DNA of 64,000 bases, from NCBI GenBank assembly GCA_973895155.1, contig OZ316897.1, positions 8,742,001-8,806,000 of the forward strand, read 5' to 3'. Numbering within the stretch: position 1 is the stretch's first letter; the number at the start of each line of letters is the position of its first letter. This document shows, piece after piece, positions 44,430 to 54,392 of this stretch. A program made the position numbers and the translations under genes. The notes beneath the pieces are model-generated. The model did no database searches. It was not told the origin of the DNA and saw only the letters and a program-made list of their open reading frames with translations. The DNA is from Marsupella aquatica (lineage: Eukaryota; Marchantiophyta).

Positions 44430-44790
44430 GAAAAGTGTGCTCAATTTGGTACACGCAAAAATGACCAAAGCGCTTCTCGCATTATATAAAACACAAATGA
44501 TCATGAAGAAGAGAAATGGGCACTCAATTTGGTACACGCAAAAATGATCAAAGCGCCCCTCTCATTGTATAAAAGTCAAATGATCATGAAGAAGAGAAAT
44601 GGGCACTCAATTTGGTACACGCAAAAATGACCAAAGCACCCCTCTCATTATATAAAACACAAATGATCAAAAATGACCAAAGCACCCCTCTCATTATATA
44701 AAACACAAATGATCATGAAGAAGAAAAATGGGCACTCAATTTGGTCCAGGCAAAAATGACCAAAGTGCCATTCTTGTCATTATGTAAAGC
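44430..44790. repeat. Tandem array, ~85-bp unit
   Basis: About four to five copies contain ACTCAATTTGGTACACGCAA, AAATGACCAAAGC(G/A)CCCCTCTC, ATTATATAAAACACAAATGA and TCATGAAGAAGAGAAATGGG. One copy is truncated. Confidence 0.8.
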
Positions 44791-46459
44791 CAGCCTAAGA
44801 GAACTTGGTGGAAAGGGCAATCTTCACCTCTCTCCAAAAAGATGAAGAAATTCGCCATTCATAAAGTCATCATAGTTAATTTGTTTTTTCAAGGCAAAAC
44901 AAAAAAGAAATTTCACCATTATTACGAAATAATTTTTTCCATTTCTTTTCCCCTCTTATGCAAAAGTCAGTGACAACAATTCGTCTTGAAAAAATCATGG
45001 GCTTTAATCTCTCGTGGCCAGAATGGCAGAATATCACCGAGGCTCACATTCAACAATTACGTAAATTTCATCCCGAGGTGCTGCACATTTCTCTAAGTTG
45101 CATGCTGTGAGTTGAGGTGAGGTGATGTGAAGTAACCAAATCGTGCTCAGTATCCACTCACATTCTACTTCTACGCATGTTTCAGTCCGAGGTGCTGCAC
45201 ATCCCTCTCAGAAATCGCATGCCTCAGGTGAGGTGCAGAGGGCAAACGCTGCTCCGCGTTTTTCCAATCCTTACTTTCAGCGCAATTTACATCGCCACTT
45301 TTGTCTGGGCGCACATTTGTCTGCCACTCAGCCGGCTATGGCTGCAATGATGAATGGCAAGGGCTAACTAATTTGTCACAGAGAATCGACGGAGCGCTAC
45401 TTCTGTGTTTCTACCTATTGGTGCTTGAAGGTTGTCCGCAGCAGCAATCAAGAGCCGGCTTTCGCACGATCCCCAGTTCCTCATCGCTAGAGATTTTTAA
45501 TGTCTTGACCAAGCCGGCAGCCATCCGACTATCCGAGTCTGACAAAGCACTGATTAATAATTATGAAGGAGACCATGCATCGACGATGATAGTGGGACCA
45601 ACTTTTTGACAATGCGGTCCGAGAATGGAGGCAAATTGATGGCGCAGTGTAACGTGAAGGCCAAAATAATGGAACGTGACTCTGGAAATTGATGACGACC
45701 CGGAAGCTTCTTTCTGGTCGACCGTCTGAAAAGTGAACAGTGACAGCTTTCGCCTTCGTCGCCCACGTTCAATTCGTCAAGTTCGAATTCTCCATGAATT
45801 GGCCAAGTTTGATTTATCAATTAATCTGCTCATTCGGTTCTCCGTGAGTGAGCAAAATGGGCGGCGCTTTACTGCTGTCTGGTTCAGACTTCAAACCTTC
45901 GTGGATTCCTCCCGAATTCGCAGTCCATCATCATTTATTGGGAACGTGACTACTGTCATTATCGACCCCCCACGTGAAGATTGCTTCAGCAGCAGTTCGC
46001 TTCTTTGTAATAAATTGTAATGGACTGCGTCAGTCCCGAACTCTCTTGGCGGGAGACCTTCACTGCCAAGAGAAATGACCTGCAACCGATTGACGTGTGC
46101 TATCAATTCAAAACCTCACATTGATCCGCACTTTCTCACCATTGCAATGGGCAGAGTTGATAATAGCTCCTCCTCATCCAAATCTTCTAGCGCTGAATTG
46201 ATGCGTTATAGTCGATCCAATCTAAATGTGATGGACAGTTCCCCATTTTCTGACCAGCTTCAATCGGCAGATTTGAGGACGCCTCCTTGTGCCATAATCT
46301 TCCGAATCGGAATGAGTTGAAGTGTTCTACCGAAAGAATTCTCATCGTTCCGCGTCTTTCTGATGGAGACTCTTCAACCTCGATCCGAGTCAGAGCAATT
46401 CTTATCGTTCCGCTTCCACCGTGCTGACCGAATTCTCCCGCAATCCAATATTTGAATAA
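44791..46459. other. Intergenic, nothing firmly recognised
   Basis: A short repeat of CGAGGTGCTGCACAT occurs at about 45073 and 45189. The part from about 45100 is GC-richer and less repetitive and may include the 3' region of the minus-strand gene at 46460 or part of an unrecognised gene. No frame is convincing. Confidence 0.35.
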
Positions 46460-47116
46460 TCAACACAGTTCCAGACCTTTCTGAGCTCCCGGCAAATTCG
46501 GATTTGTCATCTCGTCCTCCAGCCAAATCTGGTCGGTCGTATCCCTCCGGACGGACCAGCAGCACATCCACCCGAAGCCGCAGTACCCCAGAAAGAAGGG
46601 CGTCATGACAGTCATCCCGAATGGCGTCAGCGACTTGTGGAATTTCTGCATGGGCTCCTCCTCCAGCAGATAATGCCCGACCAGTTCCGGCACCATCGCT
46701 AGCAACGCAAACAATAAGCTTACCGGAATGGCCGCGTACACCGGCATTAGATCGGAAAGCTGATCGGCAATCAGTAACGATCCCAAGACCGCGATGGTAA
46801 AGAACGGGAACCAAAAAATGGCGATGAGTGGGTCGAGGTACCAGTAGAAGCCGAGATATGGCAAAGGGAAAAAGAGGATGATGAGGAATACCAGAATGGG
46901 GTCGGGGAGAGTGACCCATCTGAAGAAGAGGACAAGTGCGGTAGAGATAAAGGCGAAGAACACAATCGTGGCAATGATGTGGATGAACTGGTTCGCTGGT
47001 GAGGAATGGTGCCTTCGGATGTCTCTCAGCTCGTCCAGAAGGGTTGGGTGGCGAAACAGAGCCTTGCTCGTTGCCTTATAGTCTAGTCTCGCATCAGGTA
47101 AACAACAAGACACCAT
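46460..47116 (-). CDS. DUF962/Mpo1-like integral membrane protein (218 aa)
   Basis: One exon from ATG 47116 to the TAG at 46462-46460; the frame is open upstream to 47170 but without ATG. The layout matches the DUF962 family, whose yeast member Mpo1 is an ER iron-dependent 2-hydroxy fatty acid dioxygenase in phytosphingosine breakdown. It has an N-terminal RRHHSSPANQFIH motif (His36, His37, Asn42, His46), then about four or five hydrophobic segments (roughly 47-66, 72-90, 98-117, 125-142, 165-185). A second histidine motif, ELVGHYLLEEEP (His148), precedes the last segments. These histidines would bind iron. The HHxxxxN...H spacing is compatible with the family, but the sequence is divergent and enzymatic function is inferred. 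Neighbours give no functional clue. Confidence 0.75.
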   Translation of the reverse strand: MVSCCLPDARLDYKATSKALFRHPTLLDELRDIRRHHSSPANQFIHIIATIVFFAFISTALVLFFRWVTLPDPILVFLIILFFPLPYLGFYWYLDPLIAIFWFPFFTIAVLGSLLIADQLSDLMPVYAAIPVSLLFALLAMVPELVGHYLLEEEPMQKFHKSLTPFGMTVMTPFFLGYCGFGWMCCWSVRRDTTDQIWLEDEMTNPNLPGAQKGLELC

Positions 47117-47170
47117 TGTGACTAAATCTTTATCTGGGCTGGCTGCAGAGCCCAGAGGTCCGTCAGCCAC

Positions 47171-48585
47171 TATGAAAGGCCTACAGTCTTCAGCTGTGAA
47201 ATTTTCGTCTGTCCATTAAGATCCTACTAGCACCAAGGTTTTGCAACGAGGCAGCAGTGGGATGACTGCGCTTTCTTCCCCCGATTCACTAGACGTGAAA
47301 CCTCGTTGTCTTCTTCACATTGGTGGTCTCCAATCTACTCGTCAGAACGGCCAAGAAAGCCGCCGATATTCAACCATAGATGGAGTCATGTGTGACTCGT
47401 ACGAGCATCGGTAGCGCTGCAACCTAGGAACCACTTCTCATCACTGCATACAATGCTCTTACCGTACATGATTCATATATACTTTCAAGCTTGGGCCGAA
47501 ATGGTCATCTCTCTCTCTGATGTGGCTGGATCTAGAAAGAGTACACCTTGTCTCTACACCTAGCTTGCAGAACTAGTGCTAATTATTTCCTACCCACAAA
47601 ATTGAAGTGAAAAAATTGAAGCGAGGGAACCGGAAGGGCGCAATGCCCTAAGGACTGCCATAAGAGGCTTGACCTCAAGACATTCAGTCGTTCCCTCGTT
47701 TGAGTTCAGTGGACTGTACACTTAATTAAATCAATTGGATTCTCTCCCCCTTTGGATGAACTCTAAAATAAATCTGTCGCTCGTACACATTATACGTTGT
47801 CCCATCTTCGTCGCGAGAAATTGGCCGGTACAATTTCCAGCTCATTCACTGCAAGATGATGAGTGAAGTAGCAGACAACGAAAGGACAAATGTCACTCGC
47901 ACCGACTTGTAGGCCAACATCAAAGATGCAGTACCTCGGGTTCTCGAATGGCATGGCGTAGACCTTAACGGGGAAGCAAAGGACAGAATGCGCTGAAAGA
48001 ACAGTGAAAAAAATTCGAGGGGTTCTCCCCACGATTTTGTTTGTAGTACACTTCCTGACAAAACCGGCTCGTTCGCTGTAATCGCACGGATCGATCTGAT
48101 TGTCCTTCAGTGCTAACACGATCCCTTCACGAGGCTAGTACTCGCGCGGGTAACAGGACGGCACAGTTTTCCAGATGCAGCCAAACTCACCAGCGATATG
48201 TGCGGATTGATCAACAGCTCTCAACTCCGCTCAAGGCTTCAAAGTTTTTCTCTGACCGTCACCTCACACCGTTCGAACAGCTCCCCGTCTATGCCAGAAA
48301 CATCTCGAGTCCTTCTGCTAACCTCTTTTCTCAAATTGTTCGCTGTCATTGCTCACCCATGCAGCCGAAGTTCTCATCAACCAAGCTGGGCTCACAACTG
48401 CACAAAACCTCCCTCTCCAATGGAACAAAATGTTCACCTCCTATCCATAGCTCTCAGCTGAACAAAACCTCCATCTCGAGTGGACCCAAAATGATCACCA
48501 CCTCACACCTCAAATGTTGTGCCTCATCCTCAAATGTTGTGCCTCATCAAAGGCAACCAGCTGAAACATCCGAACTTCTCATCAA
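47171..48585. other. Intergenic, upstream of the DUF962 gene
   Basis: It presumably includes the promoter of the minus-strand DUF962 gene. At 48395-48555 there are short imperfect duplications (ACAAAACCTCC...TC, CCTCATCCTCAAATGTTGTG). Frames here lack recognisable domains. Confidence 0.35.
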
Positions 48586-49206
48586 TTGATTACTGCAGCG
48601 AAATTGGTAGGCAGCTTCGTAAACTCAACTTGCAGCCCAGGCACCTCTTCTCTCCCTCACTCCCTCAATGCCAGCGGCACTTTGCTTCCCACAAAAGTTC
48701 GGTTCCTGTTCTTCCTCCTCCTGCTCGATCACGCGACTATGAATCCTCCTAACGAGATTCCTCTAGACGGCTCTCTACTGTATCTTGCTCTTGCTACGCC
48801 ACTCTCCTCCATCCTCGTCCTCCGCACGTCGTCTCCCCAGAAACACCTTTTCCATAATCTCGGTCCGAATGTACCTCGTATCACATTTGACGAACCGAAC
48901 CTAACTGAAGGGCTCTTCTCAAATTCAGACGGAGCATTAATCTACTGTTGGGCTCAACTCGCGAAGAAAGATGCCGGCCTGTTTCTAACCGCGTCGATGG
49001 AGATCGAATTCGCAGCTTCTCGGATCCATGCTCGCGTTGACGTAGACCGGGCTCTGGATCTTTCACCTCCAAGACGGCAGAGCCCGACGAAAGCAGCGGC
49101 ATCACCATCACTAGCTTGGGTGGTGCGTGAAGAAAGGTCCCGTGCAACTTGGTCACTGATGATGACGACAACGAGAAGAGGAGCATCACTGCATCACAGC
49201 TTTTAG
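48586..49206 (+). other. Doubtful 206-codon frame
   Basis: Runs from a non-ATG or weak start at 48586 to TAG 49204-49206; a good internal ATG is at about 48739 (MNPPNEIPLDGSLLYLALAT). The product has no domain I recognise, is Leu/Ser/Ala-rich and overlaps another open frame on the minus strand. It may be a single-exon unknown gene or chance. I do not assign a function. Confidence 0.25.
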
Positions 49207-50176
49207 CGATCCTTCCCTTTTCTCTTTTTGTACTGGCAATAATTCGGCTCTCTTCGAGCTTCGGCCTTCCCGCCTGATTTTGTGCCACTATCAAAGCACG
49301 ACCTGCTGCGGCGCGACATTACGACTAGGCGACGAGCTCTACAGCTCTACAGTTCTACAGCAGCACAGCCGCAGCAGCCAGCACTTTGCTTCTCGCGACC
49401 ACTGTAGTCAATGATGACATCGGCGAACCAGAATTCCAGACAGCAGCAACGCCAACGATAGATTTGCACAATTCCAGATTTTGAGATTTGTATGTACAGT
49501 AGTGGAGACGATCAGTTTCGCGGCATATTGTTTTCGTTTTTAAATTATATTAATTTAAATTTATCAGAACTATATAAAAAGTGAAGTGTGGATGGACCTC
49601 CATGTTCCATGTCGGGGGTCTGGTACTGCACATCAAAATATAGCATATGCACTTTATGACATCTTTCCATACTATGATAAATCTTGTTATTTTTTTAAAA
49701 ATCAATGAGTGCACACCTTATGTTATGACATTTTGATGTGTGATTACCTGCAAGGTCCATGTTTGGCACAATGCTCTTACATATCACATTTTGGTGGTCT
49801 ATGGGAATTTAGGGTTTATAACTTGATGATTGTGAGTTTTAAAATAACCATTAGTTTCATCACCAAAGAAACTAGAGAAGGAGGAGACAAGAAAAAACAC
49901 AAGCCCTAATATTAGTCAATGAAAATTAATCAGATAGTAGAATTTACCCCTATGCATTTGATGATGAACAAGTGAACCAAAATGACCAAAATTTTGACTG
50001 TCACATTGATGGAAGTGTAGTTTAACTACTCCTCTAGCACATACTCAAAACTAAAAAATATTTGAATTTTAACATCAAGTAATTACAGTTCAAATTTTGG
50101 GAAATATGGTCCATGGGGGTTTTCAAAGACCAACCTTGTGATCCATGGGAGCATCATTTTTTAGCTGTACCATATT
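49207..50176. other. AT-rich intergenic DNA
   Basis: From about 49540 the composition becomes strongly AT-rich. Phrases such as ATTTTGGTGGTC and GACCAAAATTTT recur, and GGTCCATG(G/T) recurs to about 51000. No gene is seen. Confidence 0.35.
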
Positions 50177-50520
50177 TCTTCTTCTTCTTCTTCTTCTTCT
50201 TCTTGGCCTTGAAAACTTAAAGCATAACTACCTAACAGAGGATAGACATTCTGCTCCAGAACATGCGGTTTGATGCAGGTAGTCACAAGGGGACAATACC
50301 CAGGGGTCCAATAGGAAACCCGACCAGGAGGGAGAGGGTTAAACCAGGGCCCCAAAGCAAGCAAGTCAGGGGCCAGGGAGAAAAACCGTACTCCCACCAC
50401 TACACCCCACTGGACACATATACACACATACCCTCCACACCCCTTGCCGTGGAGGGGGGAATGAACTTGGGACCTCTTGGGGATTTCAATTCTCAACCCA
50501 CCAGGGTTTTAGTCTTTAGG
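50177..50520 (-). mobile_element. tRNA-derived SINE-like copy 1
   Basis: Read on the minus strand it shares a body with 60296-60590: GTAGTGGT..GAGTAC, CCCTCTCCCTCCTGG, TGTCTATCCT(C/T)TGTT and a terminal TTTCAAGGC. It ends in an (AAG)n run, seen on the plus strand as the TTC repeat at 50177-50201. A B-box-like GTTCATTCC, preceded by AGAGGTCCCAA, is at about 50455-50475. The A box is degenerate. The tail and promoter layout are those of plant SINEs. Target-site duplications were not fixed. Confidence 0.55.
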
Positions 50521-51547
50521 GCTGCTTGGTAGGTTCCTTGTTTCTTGTTCCTTTTTTGTTTGGGGGCACTCCTTGGCTTTTTGGGCCGCTTAGGTCTTCT
50601 TTGGGCCTTTTTCTCTTGCCTCCCCCCCCCCCTTATTGGGTTGGTTTGTCTTTAGAATCCTGTTTCTGTGTTTGGCATTTTTTTCCTTTGGCATGGTGAT
50701 ATATAATTATACAGCAACTATACTTAAATCAAAGCCATTTTGGTCTTTGAAACACCTATGGACCACATGTCCCAAAATTTGAGATCTCTTCTAAATTATA
50801 TATCAACTACAGTGAATTTGAAAGCCCACTGACCACAAGGCTGGTCTTTGAAACCCCCTGAAGGTATTTCCCAAATTTTGAGTTTAATTATAATAACTTG
50901 ATATGCAAGAATATTGTTTAGGGATATGCTAGAAGGTAGATAAGCTATTAGTTTGAAGCCCCCATATATGGACCACAAGGTTGGTATTTGAAACCCCCAT
51001 GTACCACATTTCCCACAATTCGAGTCCAATTTGCAATAATTCATATTTATAAAAATTTAAATTATGTTTAGTTAGTATATATGCTAGAGGAGTAGGTGAG
51101 CTTTCCATCAATTGAAAGTGATAGTGAATTTCTTACCATTTTGGTTGAATTTTCTATCATAAATGCTTAACCCTTCATGCAATTGAATAGAGTGGATATA
51201 TATATATTTGTTCTTTCCCAGACACATATTGAATGCATTGGTACTCAAGCCCTCTCCGAACAGTACAAGATGGTCGCCCATCATACGGCTCTCTGATTCA
51301 ACCTTACTTTGAATTTGCTTCTGTCGCCCAACCTGCCAAGTATACGAGGCGCTCATAAAATGAAATACATTTTTTCCCTCGCTTATGATTCGAAATGGAT
51401 ACATAAATGTCAAACATCAAAACATGAGAATGTATTATATACCAACCCAAACAGTCTCTTTCAATTATTATATTTCCTGAAGTATCATACCAATACGCGT
51501 TTTAAAGTTTTGATTGATATTTGTGACGTTGATCATCCCTCTCGAAA
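50521..51547. other. AT-rich DNA with recurring phrases
   Basis: GGTCTTTGAAAC/GGTATTTGAAACCCCC and GGACCACA(A/T)...CCCA(C/A)AATT(C/T)GAG recur at about 50740, 50825 and 50980. They suggest diverged copies of a short repeat (about 150 bp apart). No gene is supported. Confidence 0.35.
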
Positions 51548-51712
51548 ATGAAGATTTCAAGGGCCTTTCTAAGCTTCAGCTCTCCCCGCCCCGGTGGAAG
51601 AGGAGGTTCGGCTTGGACCAAGCGTCTTTTGTGCCCTTTGGAAACACTGTCAGAAAGAGTAGTTCAAGGCAGAAGGCCTGTTTCAGCTCATGAAAGACAT
51701 AAATCTGTGGAT

Positions 51713-51799
51713 AGCTCGTTTTTCCGGTTTGGATATGGAGTTTCGGTCAAAGCTTTAGACAAACGTGCTATTGAAATCTTGGGTCCTTATGGAATTTCA
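51713..51799 (+). pseudogene. nad5 (fragment): Probable nuclear copy of a mitochondrial nad5 fragment
   Basis: A 29-codon stretch reads [20 protein letters not shown] then EILGPYGIS. It strongly resembles the C-terminal part of plant mitochondrial NADH dehydrogenase subunit 5. The match starts and stops abruptly inside an open frame that runs from 51548 to 51865, and the sequence after GIS is unrelated to nad5. A short transferred fragment (NUMT) is the simplest reading. The 51548-51712 part may also be organellar, but I do not recognise it. Confidence 0.5.
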
Positions 51800-51865
51800 T
51801 GTGCAAGTTTTCCTGCATGTGGCTCGTCCATGATAACTTATTCAGGTTTTACCGGCCTGTGTTAG

Positions 51866-52982
51866 TCACAACTTTCTTACCCTCATCATCCCTTCCAGTC
51901 TTGGCAGGTAAATTGCATTAGATTAAATTTTCATTGTTTTAATTTGAAATTTTGGGGCTTGTGCTTTTTTATATCGATCTTCTCCTTCTCGAGTTGCATT
52001 GCATGTGCAAATGTAAGAATTATTGGGCCTCATAGATTATCAAGTTAGGGGGCTGCAAACTCCCATGGACCACCAAAATGTGGTCCATGCATGGTGAGCG
52101 TTGTGTCCAGTATGGCGGTCCATCCTAGCCTTTCTTGATGCCAATGAGGTGCTTTGGTAAATGTAGAGCTGAAACAATGTAGCAAATGCCAATGAGTTGC
52201 ACACTAATGTAACGTAGAGATGAAACAAAGAAGACCATGGAAGGGTCTAGGGGCAATCTAGTAGTGATAAAAAATTGGTCAATCATTCCATGGCGAGGGT
52301 TTGTTCATGTCCACAACTCAATGAGTAAAGAGATGATCATGTGGCAGTTTGCAAGGATTGCATATGAATAGTGTAGATGCCATATATAGTTTTTTTTGGA
52401 GTGCTTTCTTAACCTAGAAACAATGTGAACACGGTAATCAGTGTTTTGCATCAAAATGTTTATAATATTCATAAAATACGCATTGAATTTTTTTCCAACT
52501 TATACAAGGACTGCCTAAAATTTATTTAAGGGACTCAAATTTTTAACAATTACTTATTTTTTGCTCAAGTCTGATTATGACTACAGTACTAGGCAAAAGT
52601 AGAAATTGGATGAACCCAGGGGTCTATGAAACTGGCATGAATTGGCAAAGCTCAAATGACCTAACATGCACAGAACATTAAAATGTACTCAGATATGACA
52701 TGTTACACTCTTGAATCAAAAGTGATCTGATGACAATCAGGAGACTGTTTATAGCCTATTTCAATTAGTTTGCCTGGTGAGTTGTGTGGCATCAGCCTGG
52801 GACTCAAACAGGACATCAATCATTACCTTACACCAATCTCTACAAAAACCTTATCATTACATGATAACCAGTCTTTCTTGTAGTAGAGCAAGGTGAGTGT
52901 TGGATGCATTTGCATTTTGGTGTGGTTTCTGCACATTCTCTTGATGCAATTTTAAAGGGAATAGTCATCAGATTGTCATCCC
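51866..52982. other. AT-rich intergenic DNA before Copia 2
   Basis: No open frame or repeat that I can support. Confidence 0.35.
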
Positions 52983-53090
52983 TGTTAGACTCTACCTTGA
53001 CCGGAAGACCGGATCAGCCGGTCATCCCGGCACCACTATATGTACCATTACCCAGACTATACAGAAATTGATACTCATTCTCATCAAACA
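52983..53090 (+). repeat. Copia 2, 5' LTR
   Basis: 108 bp. It contains a perfect stem-loop GACCGG-ATCAG-CCGGTC. Confidence 0.93.
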
Positions 53091-54392
53091 CGTTATCAGC
53101 ACGAGGGCTCACCGAGCGGAGCAAAAGGAGAATCGAGAAGAAAACCTATGGCGAATTGAGTAAGGATCGAGTAAGAAGAAATTAGAGAGACCCAGCCAGA
53201 AGCATATGAAAATTAATAAGGCGGAAGCAGCAGAAACGCACTGATTCATAAGGACACCGAGAAGCGAAAAGATCGATGCGGATCAAGAACACAATAAGGA
53301 GATGCATGCTGAGAAGAAAATTGATCAGAACAGCATCGACAACTGAGAATTGAAAAGAGTCCAATTGAAATCACCTTCTAAAGAGAAAGAATGGACGAGA
53401 GGCACTGTGAGGACCGATTCCTCAAGAAAATTATTGTGAGAAGAAAAAGAGGCAATGGGACCCATTCATCGAATCGAAACTGCAGCATATCGATCATAAG
53501 CAGTTAACGACCGGGGCAGCAAGGAGGCAGATTAACAAAGTAAAAGAGAAAACTTTAGAAGCAGAAACTGATCAAAGCCACAAACAGAAAGAGAGCACAA
53601 ATCGTTGCAGAGGCCGATTGGAATCTAAAGGACAAGCGCAAACCCCTGGAAACCTGATCGAACAACGGCAGCAGATAGAGGAAGAGAGCTCGAAGTTGAA
53701 GCGGAGGCACTGAGATTCGAAAGGGTGAGAGAGAGGTAGCCACCACCTCAATCCCCATAAGGACATAACACACAGGATTGGAACCTGAGAAAAAAAAAGC
53801 AAAACGATTAGAAGAGGACAAAAACCAAAGAATTGAAGCAGTAACAGTCACGGAAGGCAGGAGCTACAGCAAAGACCGCAGAGGAGCTTGGAAGGAGGTC
53901 GTTGAAATTGAAATTTCGCAACATCAATCGAAAAACGTCGAGAAACCGTCGCTAAGTGCAAAACCCTCTTTAAGTGCAACATCCGTCAAAGAGATTTCAG
54001 TTACAAAGGAAAAGTTGCACTTAACCATAACTGCAAAACCTAAGCGCATATCCGCATAACTGCCCTCAGGATCACAGAGTGAAACACATCTTACCGACAC
54101 CGCTGAACCCTCCACATCAAGGCAGGGCATTAAGCGCAGTAGGAATGGCAACCATAGAAACAACCCCAACAGGGGGAGTTTCTTTAACCAACGCCCACAA
54201 CACAATTTCAGACGGTCCTTTAGTGGACGTGGAGGACGCGGAGGACGTGGAGGACGCGATGGACGCGGCGGACGCGGAGGACGAGGTGGACGCAGCGGAC
54301 GCGGTGGTGGTAGACCATACAACAACAACCGTAGGAATGATCGGTCACAACCCCGAAAACAACGGGAACGACCGAAATGCCATGAATGTGGC
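53091..54392 (+). pseudogene. Copia 2 gag region: capsid core absent, RGG box and CCHC retained
   Basis: From 53091 to about 53777 all frames are stop-laden and nothing resembles the UBN2-type Copia gag. A frame from 53778 (MEPEKKKAKRLEEDKNQRIE) ends at TAA 54057-54059. The same frame reopens at 54060 and runs without a stop into pol. That second part encodes an Arg/Gly box of repeated GGRG (54222-54311) and then the knuckle CHECGMTNHLARNC. The highly repetitive GGACGCGGAGGACGTGG DNA underlies the RGG box; in the +1 frame it gives an Asp/Glu/Ala run that is a shadow. Lack of a capsid suggests dependence on gag supplied by other elements. Confidence 0.6.
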
